Below, piece by piece: positions 1 to 10,800 of a stretch of DNA of 64,000 nucleotides. The notes under the pieces are model-generated. The model ran no database searches. It worked only from the letters and a program-made list of their open reading frames with translations, and was not told the DNA's origin. A program made the translations under genes and the position numbers. This DNA is from Pelecanus crispus (lineage: Eukaryota; Chordata; Aves; Pelecaniformes; Pelecanidae): the NCBI RefSeq assembly GCF_030463565.1, contig NC_134652.1, positions 11,110,897-11,174,896 of the forward strand. Direction: 5' to 3'. Every line of letters starts with the position of its first letter. Position 1 is the first letter of the stretch.

Positions 1-787
1 TCTGATGTGACACTATGCCCTAGATTTATACTGGGATAAGGAAAACTAGCTTCCTTTCAGCTTTTTGCTGATTCCAGCAGGTGGCTAGATAGAGGGCAAA
101 ACCTAGTCATAGGTCACTGTTAAGATCAGTAGTCATGAATCAATCCCCATGATAGTTAAATTATTGAGGCAACGCAGAGAATGTCTAGGCAACAGACGGA
201 GCTTAAGATTTCCTTCTTGACAGTTTTCTGCTTTACAAAATATGCACCTCCTAATTTGCTTAGGAGAGGATAAATACCTTCTAACCCTGCCAGGCTTCGT
301 CCTAATTTGCCTGAACTCAGCTCCGTGCCATCACTTGAAGCTAATGGCCAGAGCTCTGCTTACACAAGCCTAAGTGCTTAATTTGAGTGCACGTTGTGAC
401 TGAAGGCCAGCCAGCCTCCACACTGCAAGCTGAACACCCAAATCTTTCCATGTCTGAGAGCTGCGTGATAAATGCCACACGCCTCGCAAGGATGAAGGGA
501 GAGGGTGCCCCAGGAGGTGGTGAGGGGGGTCCCACGGCGCCGGGGCAGTGCAGGGCCATGGAGGTGAGGAGCTGAACATGACCGAGCCGCGCTGCACAGG
601 GCAACACCTCCCAGAAACATGGGTCTGGATTACCTGGGAACTTTTTTACCAGCACAACCCTACAGCCGCTGACATAAGCTGGTAGAGAAACCTGGCACAG
701 AAACCTCTTCTGAACTTAGCTGTGAGCTGCATGTAACTCACAAACCACAGCTGACCATACACGCTTCCATTTGTTTCAATGAGTATA
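1..787. other. Flank downstream of VTI1A; no gene seen
   Basis: Beyond the probable VTI1A poly(A) site nothing coding was recognised; the overlapping short frames at 341-655 and 646-834 show no known domain. In vertebrates the next gene in the VTI1A direction is normally TCF7L2, which would lie off the left edge. Positions 497-610 form a short GC-rich patch. Confidence 0.4.
497..610. other. Short GC-rich patch
   Basis: A locally G/C-dense stretch of about 110 bases with several CpGs (around 536-542 and 582-591) inside AT-rich DNA. A 16-base string at 533-548 matches 14 of 16 bases at 12870-12885, in another GC-rich patch; this is short enough to be chance. No coding meaning seen. Confidence 0.35.
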
Positions 788-805
788 ATTTTTCTTTTGG
801 ATCCT

Positions 806-811
806 TTTATT
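806..811 (-). terminator. Candidate poly(A) signal AATAAA for VTI1A
   Basis: TTTATT on the plus strand, AATAAA in the VTI1A sense. It is the only canonical hexamer found between the stop codon and the left window edge. About 30-60 bases beyond it the sense strand is GU-rich (GTGTATGG, TGTGGTTTGTGAG), as expected for a downstream cleavage-stimulation element. Cleavage would fall near 780-795. Confidence 0.45.
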
Positions 812-1427
812 CCACGTTTATCACCACCTTTCAAAGTCTTAGCTGCGGCATCAGTACCAACACCCTTTTAGCTGAGTTATTTGTTTCCATGTAGAGAAGA
901 TGGGACATATTTAGGGCCAAAATCAACTCCCAGATGTTTATCCCCAAATCAACTCCCGGGGACAGCACAGCAAGTCAGCGGAGACCACAGGGATGCAAAA
1001 ACCCCAGAAGTACTAAGGCACACACGACAATTCGGTGGTCAGCTCCTACCTAATTTGGGGGAGTCTGAAAGCCACCAGCTTTTTGTTTCTTTGAACATCT
1101 TCCTGAAAAGATTTTACGGCTTAAGTTCAAGGGCTTAAAATCCCTCTTGATTTCTAGTATTTGTAATGGATTGCATACAATGAATTGAGAAGTTATGAAA
1201 ATTACTTTACCATATCACCAGAAAATGACCTTTGCTGGAGTTGTAAGCTGACTTACAAGCCAAATGACCTAGACCTATCTATAGAAGAAGCACAGCCACT
1301 AGGAAAAGAGAAACACAGCTCATTTACACACAGGTAGATGAAACTATGATATATTATATCAGCTAAAAGCATGTATAAATTAACATTTTTACAGTTCTTG
1401 TTTAAAAAGGGGAGTATCACATCAGGA

Positions 1428-1506
1428 TTTAATACACTAAAAATATTTCCAATATGTGGTCTCAACACAGTCAGGCCAGTATTAACAATCTAGATTTTTG
1501 TTTAAT
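1428..1506 (-). terminator. Two alternative ATTAAA poly(A) hexamers
   Basis: TTTAAT at 1428-1433 and 1501-1506 reads ATTAAA in the VTI1A sense direction. ATTAAA is the commonest variant signal, but in AT-rich DNA it often occurs by chance, so use of either is unproven. Confidence 0.2.
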
Positions 1507-2364
1507 GCACCGTAATCACGTATTTGTCACTGAACTATTACTTAGGGTCTCTTTTCAATCAGCAATGAATAGATAAAGAGCTATATACATCCTCAGTAAG
1601 GGCCTAGTGTGTATACTTATCAGTACATATATCAACACTGGAAGATTTAAAACAGATCCAACAGATAGGCTGCGGTCACAACTACATTTTGCGCAAGTGA
1701 TGCATTATCATGATCTTGATGAAAGTGGAATTGTTTTGAATAAGCAGAAAAGAAAGCCTAATTTAAAAAAAAATGTTAAGTAGAGTGTTGGATTCACATC
1801 AGATACTAAACATCATCTTAAGGTTGCTCTCTTTTTAAAACTAACTAGTGTTCTTAACCAGGTTATGTCTATTACGCTAATTCACGTTCGGGAGTTAGTC
1901 ACAGGAGACAGGTTCACTTTCTACATCGTTTGGTCTCTGCTTTACTTATATTCTATACCACAGAAGGTCAGATACTGCTTGATATTCATACACCCCGCAT
2001 AGCACAAGAGAAGCGCACAGACCCCTCTTCTCTCGCTAAACTCTGGCAACTTACAGGCTAATTGTCTGGGGTAGAATTTGACACACGTTAAGTCTTTTTA
2101 TACTGGAACAAGCCCTCACCCCAACAAATACTAAGATTCTGAAAACGCCCAGATAAAGACAAAAAATTTAAGAAAAAATAATCAAACCCACATGCCATCA
2201 ACTATGCCATCAATAATACAAAATATTTTATACCACTTGCACCTGAGTTGAATAGTGGAAAAGAGAGGGAGACTCTGTCAGTGCAAGAGAATGATTCATG
2301 TGACCACTTTGTCTTAATTACTCAGAACAAGCAGTTTGTTGCTGTTTAGTGAAGAACAAAGATA

Positions 2365-2458
2365 TCAGCGTCCCTTGACAGAAAAATAAATAGCCATCAT
2401 GGTGGTGAAGATGATGATGACTGCCAGAACAACGATCAAAATCCGGTTTTGGATGATC
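2365..2458 (-). CDS. VTI1A: VTI1A terminal coding exon (C-terminal transmembrane anchor), partial CDS
   Basis: Read on the minus strand, an acceptor AG is followed by G and then 30 codons and TGA (stop at 2365-2367). The peptide starts IIQNRILIVVLAVIIIF and ends MMAIYFSVKGR: a short basic lead-in, one hydrophobic span of about 20 residues and a short basic luminal tail. This matches, from memory, the C-terminus of vertebrate VTI1A (the IIQNRIL start, the MAI-FSV motif near the end and the 30-residue length after the preceding Arg). VTI1A is a Qb-SNARE of the trans-Golgi network and endosomes that pairs with STX6, STX16 and VAMP4 in retrograde endosome-to-TGN fusion and is also used in neurons. 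This exon supplies only the tail anchor; the Habc and SNARE helices lie in upstream exons. The first codon is split (two bases in the previous exon, expected Arg). VTI1B and STX16 tails differ. The final residues (KGR) differ from the human RRH. Confidence 0.9.
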
Positions 2459-2492
2459 CTGAAAAAAAGCAGAAGAGACAAAAAAACAGTGA
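2459..2492 (-). promoter_or_regulatory. VTI1A: Splice acceptor, polypyrimidine tract and possible branch point of the VTI1A last intron
   Basis: Minus-strand sequence just before the exon is a long pyrimidine-rich run (two T7 stretches separated by a CTCTTC-type segment) ending in CAG at 2461-2459. A TTCAC matching the loose yUnAy branch consensus places its A at 2490, 32 bases from the exon, a normal distance. This supports treating the 2365-2458 frame as a spliced exon and not a chance ORF. Confidence 0.8.
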
Positions 2493-4257
2493 ATAAACCA
2501 CAATAAAGCAAAATAGCAGAAAAATATAAATATATAAAAATATATTTAAATGTGTATAAATATCATAAAAAGAAACACACAGAAAAATCTCTTGAAGAAA
2601 AGACATATGCCCACAAATTTAGGTTTTCCTCTACTATTCTGTGTATCTTGATTTTTTTTACTTCTTTCAATTTCCAGTGCTTCCAAACATTTCTTTATGT
2701 AGCTATTAGATCCAACCTTTGCATTCAGGAAAGGATTAGACTTTTCTTAATTATGCATACACTTATATACATATTAGAATAAGTGAAATACATCATGTTA
2801 TAATTTATTAACCTTCTAAGAACAAATGAAATAATTAGTCCTCAGTCAATGCAATCCAAGAAGGGTGGTCTGTAATAGTAAATATCATTGTATTTTTTTT
2901 AAGCCATTCTGAAATCTTCACAGCTTTTTTTAATCTGAACAGAAACAATTTATTAATTTTCAAGGGATTTTACTATTAAGGTACAAGATTTCAAGGAAAC
3001 ACATGTCAATGAGATACTTACTTGTACTAAAATACCAAGGGAAAAGTATAAAAGATAGTTTTGAAGAAAAGGATGATATAAAGAAGCAAATGTCAAACTG
3101 TGAAGCTTACGTTGTAAAAGCATCTCCTGTCTCTGTAGCATACCTTTACTTATGGTAATAGGCAAATGTTACATTTTCTATGTAGTATAAAAAAAATGGA
3201 AATTAGTGATAATAAAAAGATGCCAGAAGTAGAAAGCCCTAATAGTGTTCAATCATTTGCTGGGAGAAATTCCTGTGTCTAAAATCAGACACCACGTTGT
3301 TTCAGATTTTGCCTGTAATTAATAGGTCAATCAAAATGAATAAATCAACAAACAGCAGAATTTGAGGCATTTTATGGGAGGATTATGGGTTGTAAGAATT
3401 CAGCATTTGTTATTCCATTCTCACAGAGGAGGAAGAATATTTTCATAGGCTCTTCATGAAACAGGAACTTTTGCAAAACATATTTGTATATGAAGCATAT
3501 TGTCAGAATTGGAGAGGTATAGCAAAAAAACCCCAAACAAAACCAACAGAAGAACCCTAAGTTATATTTATTCTTGTTTTAGTTTTTCTCATGTTTCTGC
3601 AAAACAAAAGAAAATGAAAGAAAACAAAACAAAACAGAGTCTTCACTAACCAAACAATAGCAAGAAGAGGTAAAACTGTGTTTTGTGAAACATCAAACCA
3701 AGTACAAGGCTCCCACTTGAAGACAGGGAATGTAACGTGTTAAAATGAGCATATTTCACGCAGTGAAAGAGAGAAGAAACTCTAGAGAGCAGAGGGGAGT
3801 TTTCCTTGGTAAATGTTTTTCATTTGGATGCGGGTGGATATACATATAAATTATACTGGAAAGTGTAAAGAAAAATGCAGTTTTAACCAACTCCAGCCCT
3901 CTCCTTGCTTACCCCCCACCTAAAGAAAAAGCAGTAAATGGATGGATGAAAACTGTCACATCAGACAGACACCCTCCCCTGTGACACTCTAAAAGGACTA
4001 GCTCTCTATCCTCCTGACAGGTTACAAAATGATCACATTTGCTGACACGTCTTCCGCAAAACTGCTTTAGTGTTTGTGTCCACTTTCCTAGCAGGAGATG
4101 AATGGGCTGCTTTGTCCTCATTTATCACTTAAAGCTGAACTAAGATCTGTCTCGTTTATTTTTCCCTTCCTCACTAGAAAGGCTCAACCACAGCATTAAT
4201 TCTTTCGCGATGACAGCTAATTCAAACTTAACAGGCAATATTTACTCTGCCAAAAGG
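2493..4257. other. AT-rich intronic sequence, nothing recognised
   Basis: Plain AT-rich sequence with short A-rich strings (for example the AAAACAAAAC-type run near 3600-3640). No repeat family, RNA gene or exon recognised. Confidence 0.5.
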
Positions 4258-4282
4258 ATGAGGAGGAGGGAGGGAGGGAGGG
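4258..4282 (+). repeat. (GGA)n/(GGGA)n purine microsatellite
   Basis: GGA units run into GGGA units over about 25 bases, followed closely by a T-rich then C-rich run at 4296-4310. Confidence 0.8.
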
Positions 4283-4320
4283 ATGTTTCTCACTCTTTTT
4301 TTTTTCCCCCTAAAAAAAAG

Positions 4321-4700
4321 TGTAGCAGGCTAACAAAATAAAGCTAATTAAGGCTTTTGGTCCTTGTTGGTTTGCACTTCAATTTAACACCTGAACTTAC
4401 AAGCTTCTCTTTTGTGGCGGGGTGTGACATTCTCTGCCAAACACCTGATAACAAATGATTTGCCCAGGCAAATGCATGAAAACCAGAATATATATTTACT
4501 CACTCACCCTCATCACTCCTGAAAAGACACTCAGCAAAATTGAAACTCAGCAGTGAAATAGATTAAAAGCATGAAAACTCTTAAAACATTCAGCCTTAAG
4601 TAATACACAGTGCAGCTGGCTTGACAACCATTTTATTTGTGGGATGTGGGCCCCAAGGCATCCATAATGCTAATTTACAAAGGATTAACTGTGAGTGAAA
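4321..4700. promoter_or_regulatory. Candidate conserved non-coding element
   Basis: Dense in short transcription-factor-like words: CTAATTAAGG (homeodomain), CACCTG E-box words, AACAAATGATTTG and GCTAATT. It is free of low-complexity and repeat-like sequence. This texture is typical of deeply conserved intronic enhancers, but conservation could not be tested here. Confidence 0.25.
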
Positions 4701-5880
4701 CTCGCTTAATCTAACACATAGTTAGGCAAAGGCATACATAACATACTGAGTGTTTAAATCAACTCCTCCTATCTCTGGCCCTCTGAAAAAGCGTTTCATC
4801 ATCTGAGACTTAAAATTAAAGAAAAATTTAAAAAAGCACCAAATCCTCCAAATGCTTTATTTTTAATACTCTGGCAGTACACACCCGATTGCAAGATTAT
4901 TTAATCAGTGTCCATGTCTCTAAAATCCTTGTCAAGAGAACACTGAGCGAGGCATGCTGCCACCTGTATCTGCTAATTGAGGGTTCACTTACGGTGTGAA
5001 TCTAGGAAATACATATCAAAGTTCAATTTCTAGGAATCTGAATTAGTCTGCACAGTGCAGCAAAAGAATATCATATTAAAAGGAACAAATTAATCATGAA
5101 ATAGGATGGATGTTATCAACAGACTCCTACACTGAAGCATTATATACTTTTAATATTCAAGCCCACAGTTAAAGATTAATTTTATATCTTTAAAAAAAGA
5201 ATAACATTGAGTTTTACTGTTTTACTTTCAAGTGAGCAAGTAAAATTAAAGTAACTGCAAGCTGCCAGAAGGATGGGGCTAAGAAGGAGAACGATAGAGC
5301 CATTGGGTAGCAGCAGAACAGTCTTGAGGGGGCTTAGAAAGCCACGTGTGTTGAAGTCTGAGTCTGGGAGAGACAGAGAACACAAGTTCTGGGTGTCAGC
5401 ACATTTCAGATCTCAAAGTCAACAGGCAAGGGCAACCCTTCAGAGTAAAGAAAAAATCAAGAGGAAAGGGGGTTTTGAGTGATCCAAGACAGTCAAGCCA
5501 GCTCAGAGTGGTAGAACAATGGTTGGCATTGGCAGGACCCATCTGTAGGGAAGCCTATAGTACTGTCACAGCCAGACACTGCCAGTGGGTATTGCTCTAG
5601 GCAAAGCATCAAGGAATTTAAGTGGGGGAGGGAGCGATAATACCAAAGGAGAAGAAAATGCGGCCTAACATTCGCTACAAAAAAAATCCCAAAGGCTAAC
5701 ATGCTCGCAAGAAGCAGATGATAGTCTTTTATCTCTACTACACCTTAAATTCAATGAAATCTGGTGAATGAGGAAGGCCAGATTCTTCTTTGAAAATGCA
5801 AAGCATGTTTACAGGGTAAATAATTTAAGAAAGAATATATACTTGAAAGAAGACACCCATTGAAACATCCATGGCTAAAA
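4701..5880. other. Intronic sequence, nothing recognised
   Basis: No gene, repeat family or clear regulatory signal. The opposing frames around 5182-5702 have no recognisable protein similarity and are read as chance ORFs. Confidence 0.5.
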
Positions 5881-6060
5881 TGCCTGAAGGCAAAAACTTG
5901 TGCATTTGCATGCTGCATTTTATTAAGTTAGCACACTGTAGCTTTAAAAGAATGCATGGCCAAATTAAGAGGAATGTGTGACTGAAACATCAAGGATTCC
6001 TCAAGTTTACATTATGAATCATAGTGCTGTTGATATGAGATGAATTAACCATTTAGTCGA
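5881..6060. promoter_or_regulatory. Candidate conserved non-coding element with octamer site
   Basis: Contains a perfect POU octamer ATTTGCAT at 5904-5911 followed by GCATGC-like, TTATTAAG and CAAATTAAG words. Repeat-free and compositionally even. Enhancer role is inference from motif density only. Confidence 0.25.
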
Positions 6061-7379
6061 TGCAGCTTAGGCACTGACTTCACACCAAGTTCTGCTGGAG
6101 CCCGTTGTGCTGGAGCTCGTTAACAGCCAACGTCTACTGTTCCTTTCATACTTGAAACTCTAAGAGCACAAGGGCTCATTCTACTTTGAGTTAGAAGAGA
6201 CAAAAAATCTGAGCTTTTAAACCAAGTTCCATCTAGTTTATCATGGACAGCAGCCCAAAACATTTGGGTGCAAAACCACATAGAAACAGTAACTAAAGCA
6301 GATGCAAGGGTAATGCTAACCGATGCGTTGGAAGAGCACGCTGGACTAAACGCAGAAAGTGCATCCCACGCCTGTTGAGCTTCCTTCTGCTCCTCCTTTC
6401 TAAATGCCTGACCCTCTATCCTGGCTTCTGGTCACAGTGCCTAACCTCTGACCCTTGGTGCGCTGAAGGCTCCCTCCAGCCGGTGCCAACATTGTGAGCA
6501 GACGAATGATACCGTCCGCTTTCGGGGAGCACCTCTTTGATGCACACGGAGACCACTGCTTTGGAGAACAAGTCCCACATTTCCAAACACTTATGTCCCT
6601 GGCAAATCAGTTCTCCCCAACTCCTGCCATGGCGGAAATTGTGCTGCCTTTCCACATTTCAAAACCTAAAATGATTCACTCCTCTCCGTAGATTCACACA
6701 CACATGCACAACAATGGGTCTAACTCTGTTTGTGACATGTTTAGATCTGCTCCGTATAAACACAAAGCAGTTCCCGAATAAGCTTTTGCAAACCTTACAT
6801 TAAGGATGCCAACCGTGTTTAAACCTTTTTACAAAACTGCATTCATTAGCAGGGGAGTGCACGACATCTATATGGGTTCAGCCTGATGTCTTGCACATGT
6901 CTTAGTGCCTGATTGACCAGCATTGAATAATGATGCCTTGCCATTAAGCACTGATGGTACAATAACAATTGTCATGAAAATTAGCAATCACAGTAACATG
7001 TTAACAAAATACGGGATATAAACGAACCAGTGCAGACTCTGGGTACATAAAGAGTTTTGTGTCCTTAACTTGAAATAATGAAGACTACAAATAAAATACT
7101 GCAAAAATATCTTACAGAAGCTCAACTCTGACACTGATACAAATAAAAAAAAAATACAAATGGCTTGGGGGATCGGTTAGCACACATTCATTACAACACA
7201 GGGCTTTATTCTTAAAGAAAGCATCTCAAAAAATAGTGTCCTCAAGAACACAGACTGATTGATGACGGAGCACTGTCCAACAGTGTTTCACTGTAATACA
7301 TGTATTTAAGATTTAACTAGAAGTGATTCCTATCAATTTACTGGGCAGACAGGCTTGTTCTCTGTATACAAGACTACAT
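6061..7379. other. Intronic sequence, nothing recognised
   Basis: Includes a slightly GC-richer segment at 6350-6660 where short frames overlap on both strands, without a recognisable domain or splice context. Otherwise ordinary AT-rich intron. Confidence 0.5.
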
Positions 7380-7545
7380 TTTAAATGGTCACTTTGAATA
7401 CTTGCCTATTGCATTTTTGGGTGCCCTTTCATTTGTGATTGGCAGTTTTTGCTAACATGCAAGAAAATAGGTGCATGCAAATCAGCGGTAAGTGATTTTT
7501 AAGCGCCCAATATTCATGTGCAAATCAGCAGATTCAAACAAACAC
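7380..7545. promoter_or_regulatory. Candidate enhancer block with duplicated octamer-like word
   Basis: TGCAAATCAGC occurs twice in the same orientation, at 7476-7486 and 7519-7529, 43 bases apart; the first copy is part of a perfect ATGCAAAT octamer (7475-7482). A further GTGATTGGC-like CCAAT word is near 7435. The spacing is about four helical turns. Function not demonstrated. Confidence 0.3.
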
Positions 7546-10419
7546 AAAGTGTAGGTCTAGTCACATAGGCAAATACAAACCAGGCAAAACTAAATGTGAA
7601 TTTAAAGTAATATAGCTATACTCAGATACCTTCTGGACAGACACCATTATTACTATATATAAGGACATCCTTGTTACGATATATCAGGAACTTTCAAATG
7701 GAAGCACTATACCCCACACAGGGGAATAAAATGTTATGATTGGTAAAGCAAACCTTTAGATACATAATGATAAATCTCTAAGTTCAGGGTATCTGGCGGC
7801 TGTTCAAGTAACTATTCATCTTTCCCATCTTTAGGTCTAAGAATGCTTTTCTTAAATAAAAGCAACTGAAAAGAACTAGACGGGCTGTGGCAAAACATAA
7901 CGACATGGCAACCTACTGAAATAAAAGAGTGAGAGAGCCCTGCCTAGCAAAATTACAGCTGGTTGGAAGTATCTGACTTGAGACTTTTTTTCATCATTAA
8001 CAACTGAAATTAGCAAACAGAAATACCAGTGGAAAAAATATCTGCACAAGTTGCATTCAACTCCTTGGCCCTATTCTAGCTGACCTTGGAAAAAGTGAAG
8101 AATTTGGAAAATACTCAAGTTTTGTCCTCTCCCCGCCCCAAACTCTGAAAATAAGTCCAAGTTCTTTGTGTTCTCAAGCCAGAAGAACCGATTACATTGT
8201 AATTGGCATTGTATATTTAAAGGTGAAAAGGCTTTGGGGGGTGGCGGAGAGGGGATGGGACCCCCCATGGCTTACTTCACGCCAAAAAGGCCACACGGCC
8301 TGGGCTCCAGTCTGGAGACAGGCCATTCCCAGCAGGAGCCTACTTCGTGTTCTCCGAATTCCTTCCCAACGGAGCCTCTCCTTCCCCTAGTTTCTTATGT
8401 GTCAGACCTTGGGAAAACCCATTACAAATTGCTGAAAACTAAGCAGATAATTAAATTAAAGCTTCAAAAATGGAGGAAGGGAGAATAAAAAATGATGGCA
8501 TTTGTCTAGCTGACTGGCAGGGTTTTTTGAAAGAGACAGGCCATACAATGTGCCTAAGATATTGTTGATAGGGCTGAGGAGTTGTGCAGCACTACATCCT
8601 CTAGCTTTAAAGTTCAGTCTTAAGGACTGGGGCTGTCTACTTGTAATAACATGGATACCAATCTCAAGTTATAATATTACACTCAAACCACATCAATGTT
8701 TTTTCCACCTGGGCCCTGAATGAAAGAATGAGTCATGTAATAACAGGTGCAGGGAGGTAGTCACACTATCCAACTTTAAACATCTAAATTATATCTAGCT
8801 AATCTCTCTCAGCTCCCTGTGTATATAAGCTAGAGTCCTGCTCTGAACTGCCTTCTGTTTTTCCTGGCCATATATGCCTCCCAGGAGAACTAGTCAGTTA
8901 AGTTAGGTAGGGATTAAGTAGGCACATAGATTAGTATGCCTACAGATTAAGTAGGGATGATTGTCCCTAAAAGCTTGAACATGAGGCTCAGGCACGAAAT
9001 CTTGCTAGCTCTGAAGGCAAAGTCATACAGGAAAGGTGTTATCATATTGTAAAGTGTCTGCAATCTCCCATTAATCAGAAATATTGCAGAGATGAAACTC
9101 ACCAGTAAAACAGATGTTCCTCAATCATTAACCAGTAAATACCTTGATTCATCATCTCCCTTTAATGGATCCCATATTTGCACATGAAATTCTGACCAGA
9201 ATCAAATATACTTCTCCTTTGAGAGTTTTTCTGGAGGAGTGAGAGATAGGACATCCCTCTCTGCGATGAATGCTTCCTGAAACACAATGGACTTCTTTGG
9301 CTCAAGGAACTTTGTTTTTTACCTTGATGTGCCATCTTCTGACCATCTTACCATTAAGATTAAAATTTAAAATTGTTTTTATGATATCTGATAGTTAAAA
9401 TACTTATTGAGACATCTAATTCATAACTGAAATCTTTCAACACATTCCAAATGTAACAAAAACATATGAACAGCATGGGAGTATAGTGTAATTTGGTAGC
9501 CATCAGGATTATCATCGCTTGCATGAGTCCTGTCTCAAGGAGCTGGCAGTTGCAGGAGGTGCAAATAGTACCCAGGTGATCACTGGAGTCTGGGGGGAAT
9601 GAGGGAGGGACTGCGTGGCCTAGGGAGGACAGGTATCTACAGGAATGATTGGAAGACAAGTGTATGTAGACTGCAGCGTGCAAACTGCGAGAATAAGGAA
9701 AGCGTGATAGACGACTTCATGGGCGTGGGACCTAAGATAAAAAGGCAAAAGGCAAGGGTACTGTACATCTTCTGCTAGCTCAGATTTTATTAATTGCTTT
9801 TTTTTTAAAACACACAGGAAGGAATTTCTAAAGGATGAAAAGTATCCTTCTGTTGATGAGAGACCCTGACAGGGAACATCTCTCCGCACAGTTGTGATGC
9901 AACTTCAGCTTTCTCCTGTCTCCATGTCCGCTCCTTCCACAGAGGGAACCAATTAGATTATTACTGTCATTAGGAGGAACAGCGGGTGGCTTCTGGGGCC
10001 ACGGAAACTCACCAACCAAAACTGGAGGGGGATTAATTCTTTTCATGCAAAGCAGAAGCAACACCAGATCTCTTTGGCAAGTCTAAATGAAGATCATGTG
10101 CGCAGTGGCAACTGCAAGTGGAAGGAGTCAAGGTTGTATTAATCTCCAACCAGCCTTTCTCAGGGTACTGAAGTATCAAGAAGAACAAATCACACATTTA
10201 GTCACCTGAGCATGACTAAGAACCATAGGCCTTAGCAAACATTATGAGCACTTTAGAAAGAGCTGTGAGGGAGGGTGGGTAGCCCAGCTGTCAGCGTAGT
10301 GGCATTCGTCAGCACACTGGATGCATGAAGCCCTGGTCCCCGAACAGTTAATAGGAAAAAAAAAGCCCCAAACCCCACCCCCCTCGTCAGCACTCAAAGC
10401 TAAAGCAATTATTTCTCCA
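7546..10419. other. Intronic sequence, nothing recognised
   Basis: AT-rich with a GC-richer portion near 8230-8400 and mixed sequence at 9540-10060. Several short frames on both strands there lack recognisable domains. No repeat family identified. Confidence 0.5.
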
Positions 10420-10800
10420 GCAGAAGAAATGTATGCAAGCTATAAAATGACAAGAACATACATGACTGCACATTGGCTTTTATGATAAATACAGTTAAAT
10501 TTACATTCTGTGCAATTTAAAGAAAACAAAAATGTCTAAAGCCTGCACTTTATCAACTTTCATAATCATTAAAAACCACTGAAATATGTATCTTAAACAG
10601 ATGAAAGAAACTAACATCGTTCGCCCTGTCTCACTTTAATTAATGACTAATCTACAGCTTTTAGATGTGATGAAGCTGGAGACTGGACACAAATATGTTG
10701 CTTGCATTATTTTCCCCTTATCACACCATATTTGACTGGGCGTCTTTTTGTATGGCAACTTTTCTACAATTGTCTTAACAATGTTGACCTCTTTTGTAAA
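10420..10800. promoter_or_regulatory. Candidate conserved non-coding element
   Basis: Even AT-rich sequence with TTAATTAATGA (10636-10646), TCATAATCATTAAA and related homeodomain-type words and no low-complexity. Judged conserved-element-like from texture alone. Confidence 0.2.

Larger units (their letters stand above)
788..2364 (-). other. VTI1A: Probable VTI1A 3' untranslated region
   Basis: AT-rich minus-strand sequence following the VTI1A stop codon. No further splice site or coding frame is recognisable. The end is set at the first canonical AATAAA in the transcript direction (806-811), giving a UTR of roughly 1.6 kb. Extent is inference; earlier ATTAAA signals could shorten it and longer forms are possible. 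Confidence 0.5.

Noticed and set aside
646..870. Minus-strand frame around GGDKRGIKGSKRK near the VTI1A poly(A) signal
   Set aside because: Lies across the AATAAA signal, starts only at a non-ATG codon and shows no known domain; likely chance within UTR and flank.
8230..8488. Two overlapping plus frames and a minus frame
   Set aside because: Open on several frames in a modestly GC-rich stretch; no similarity recognised.
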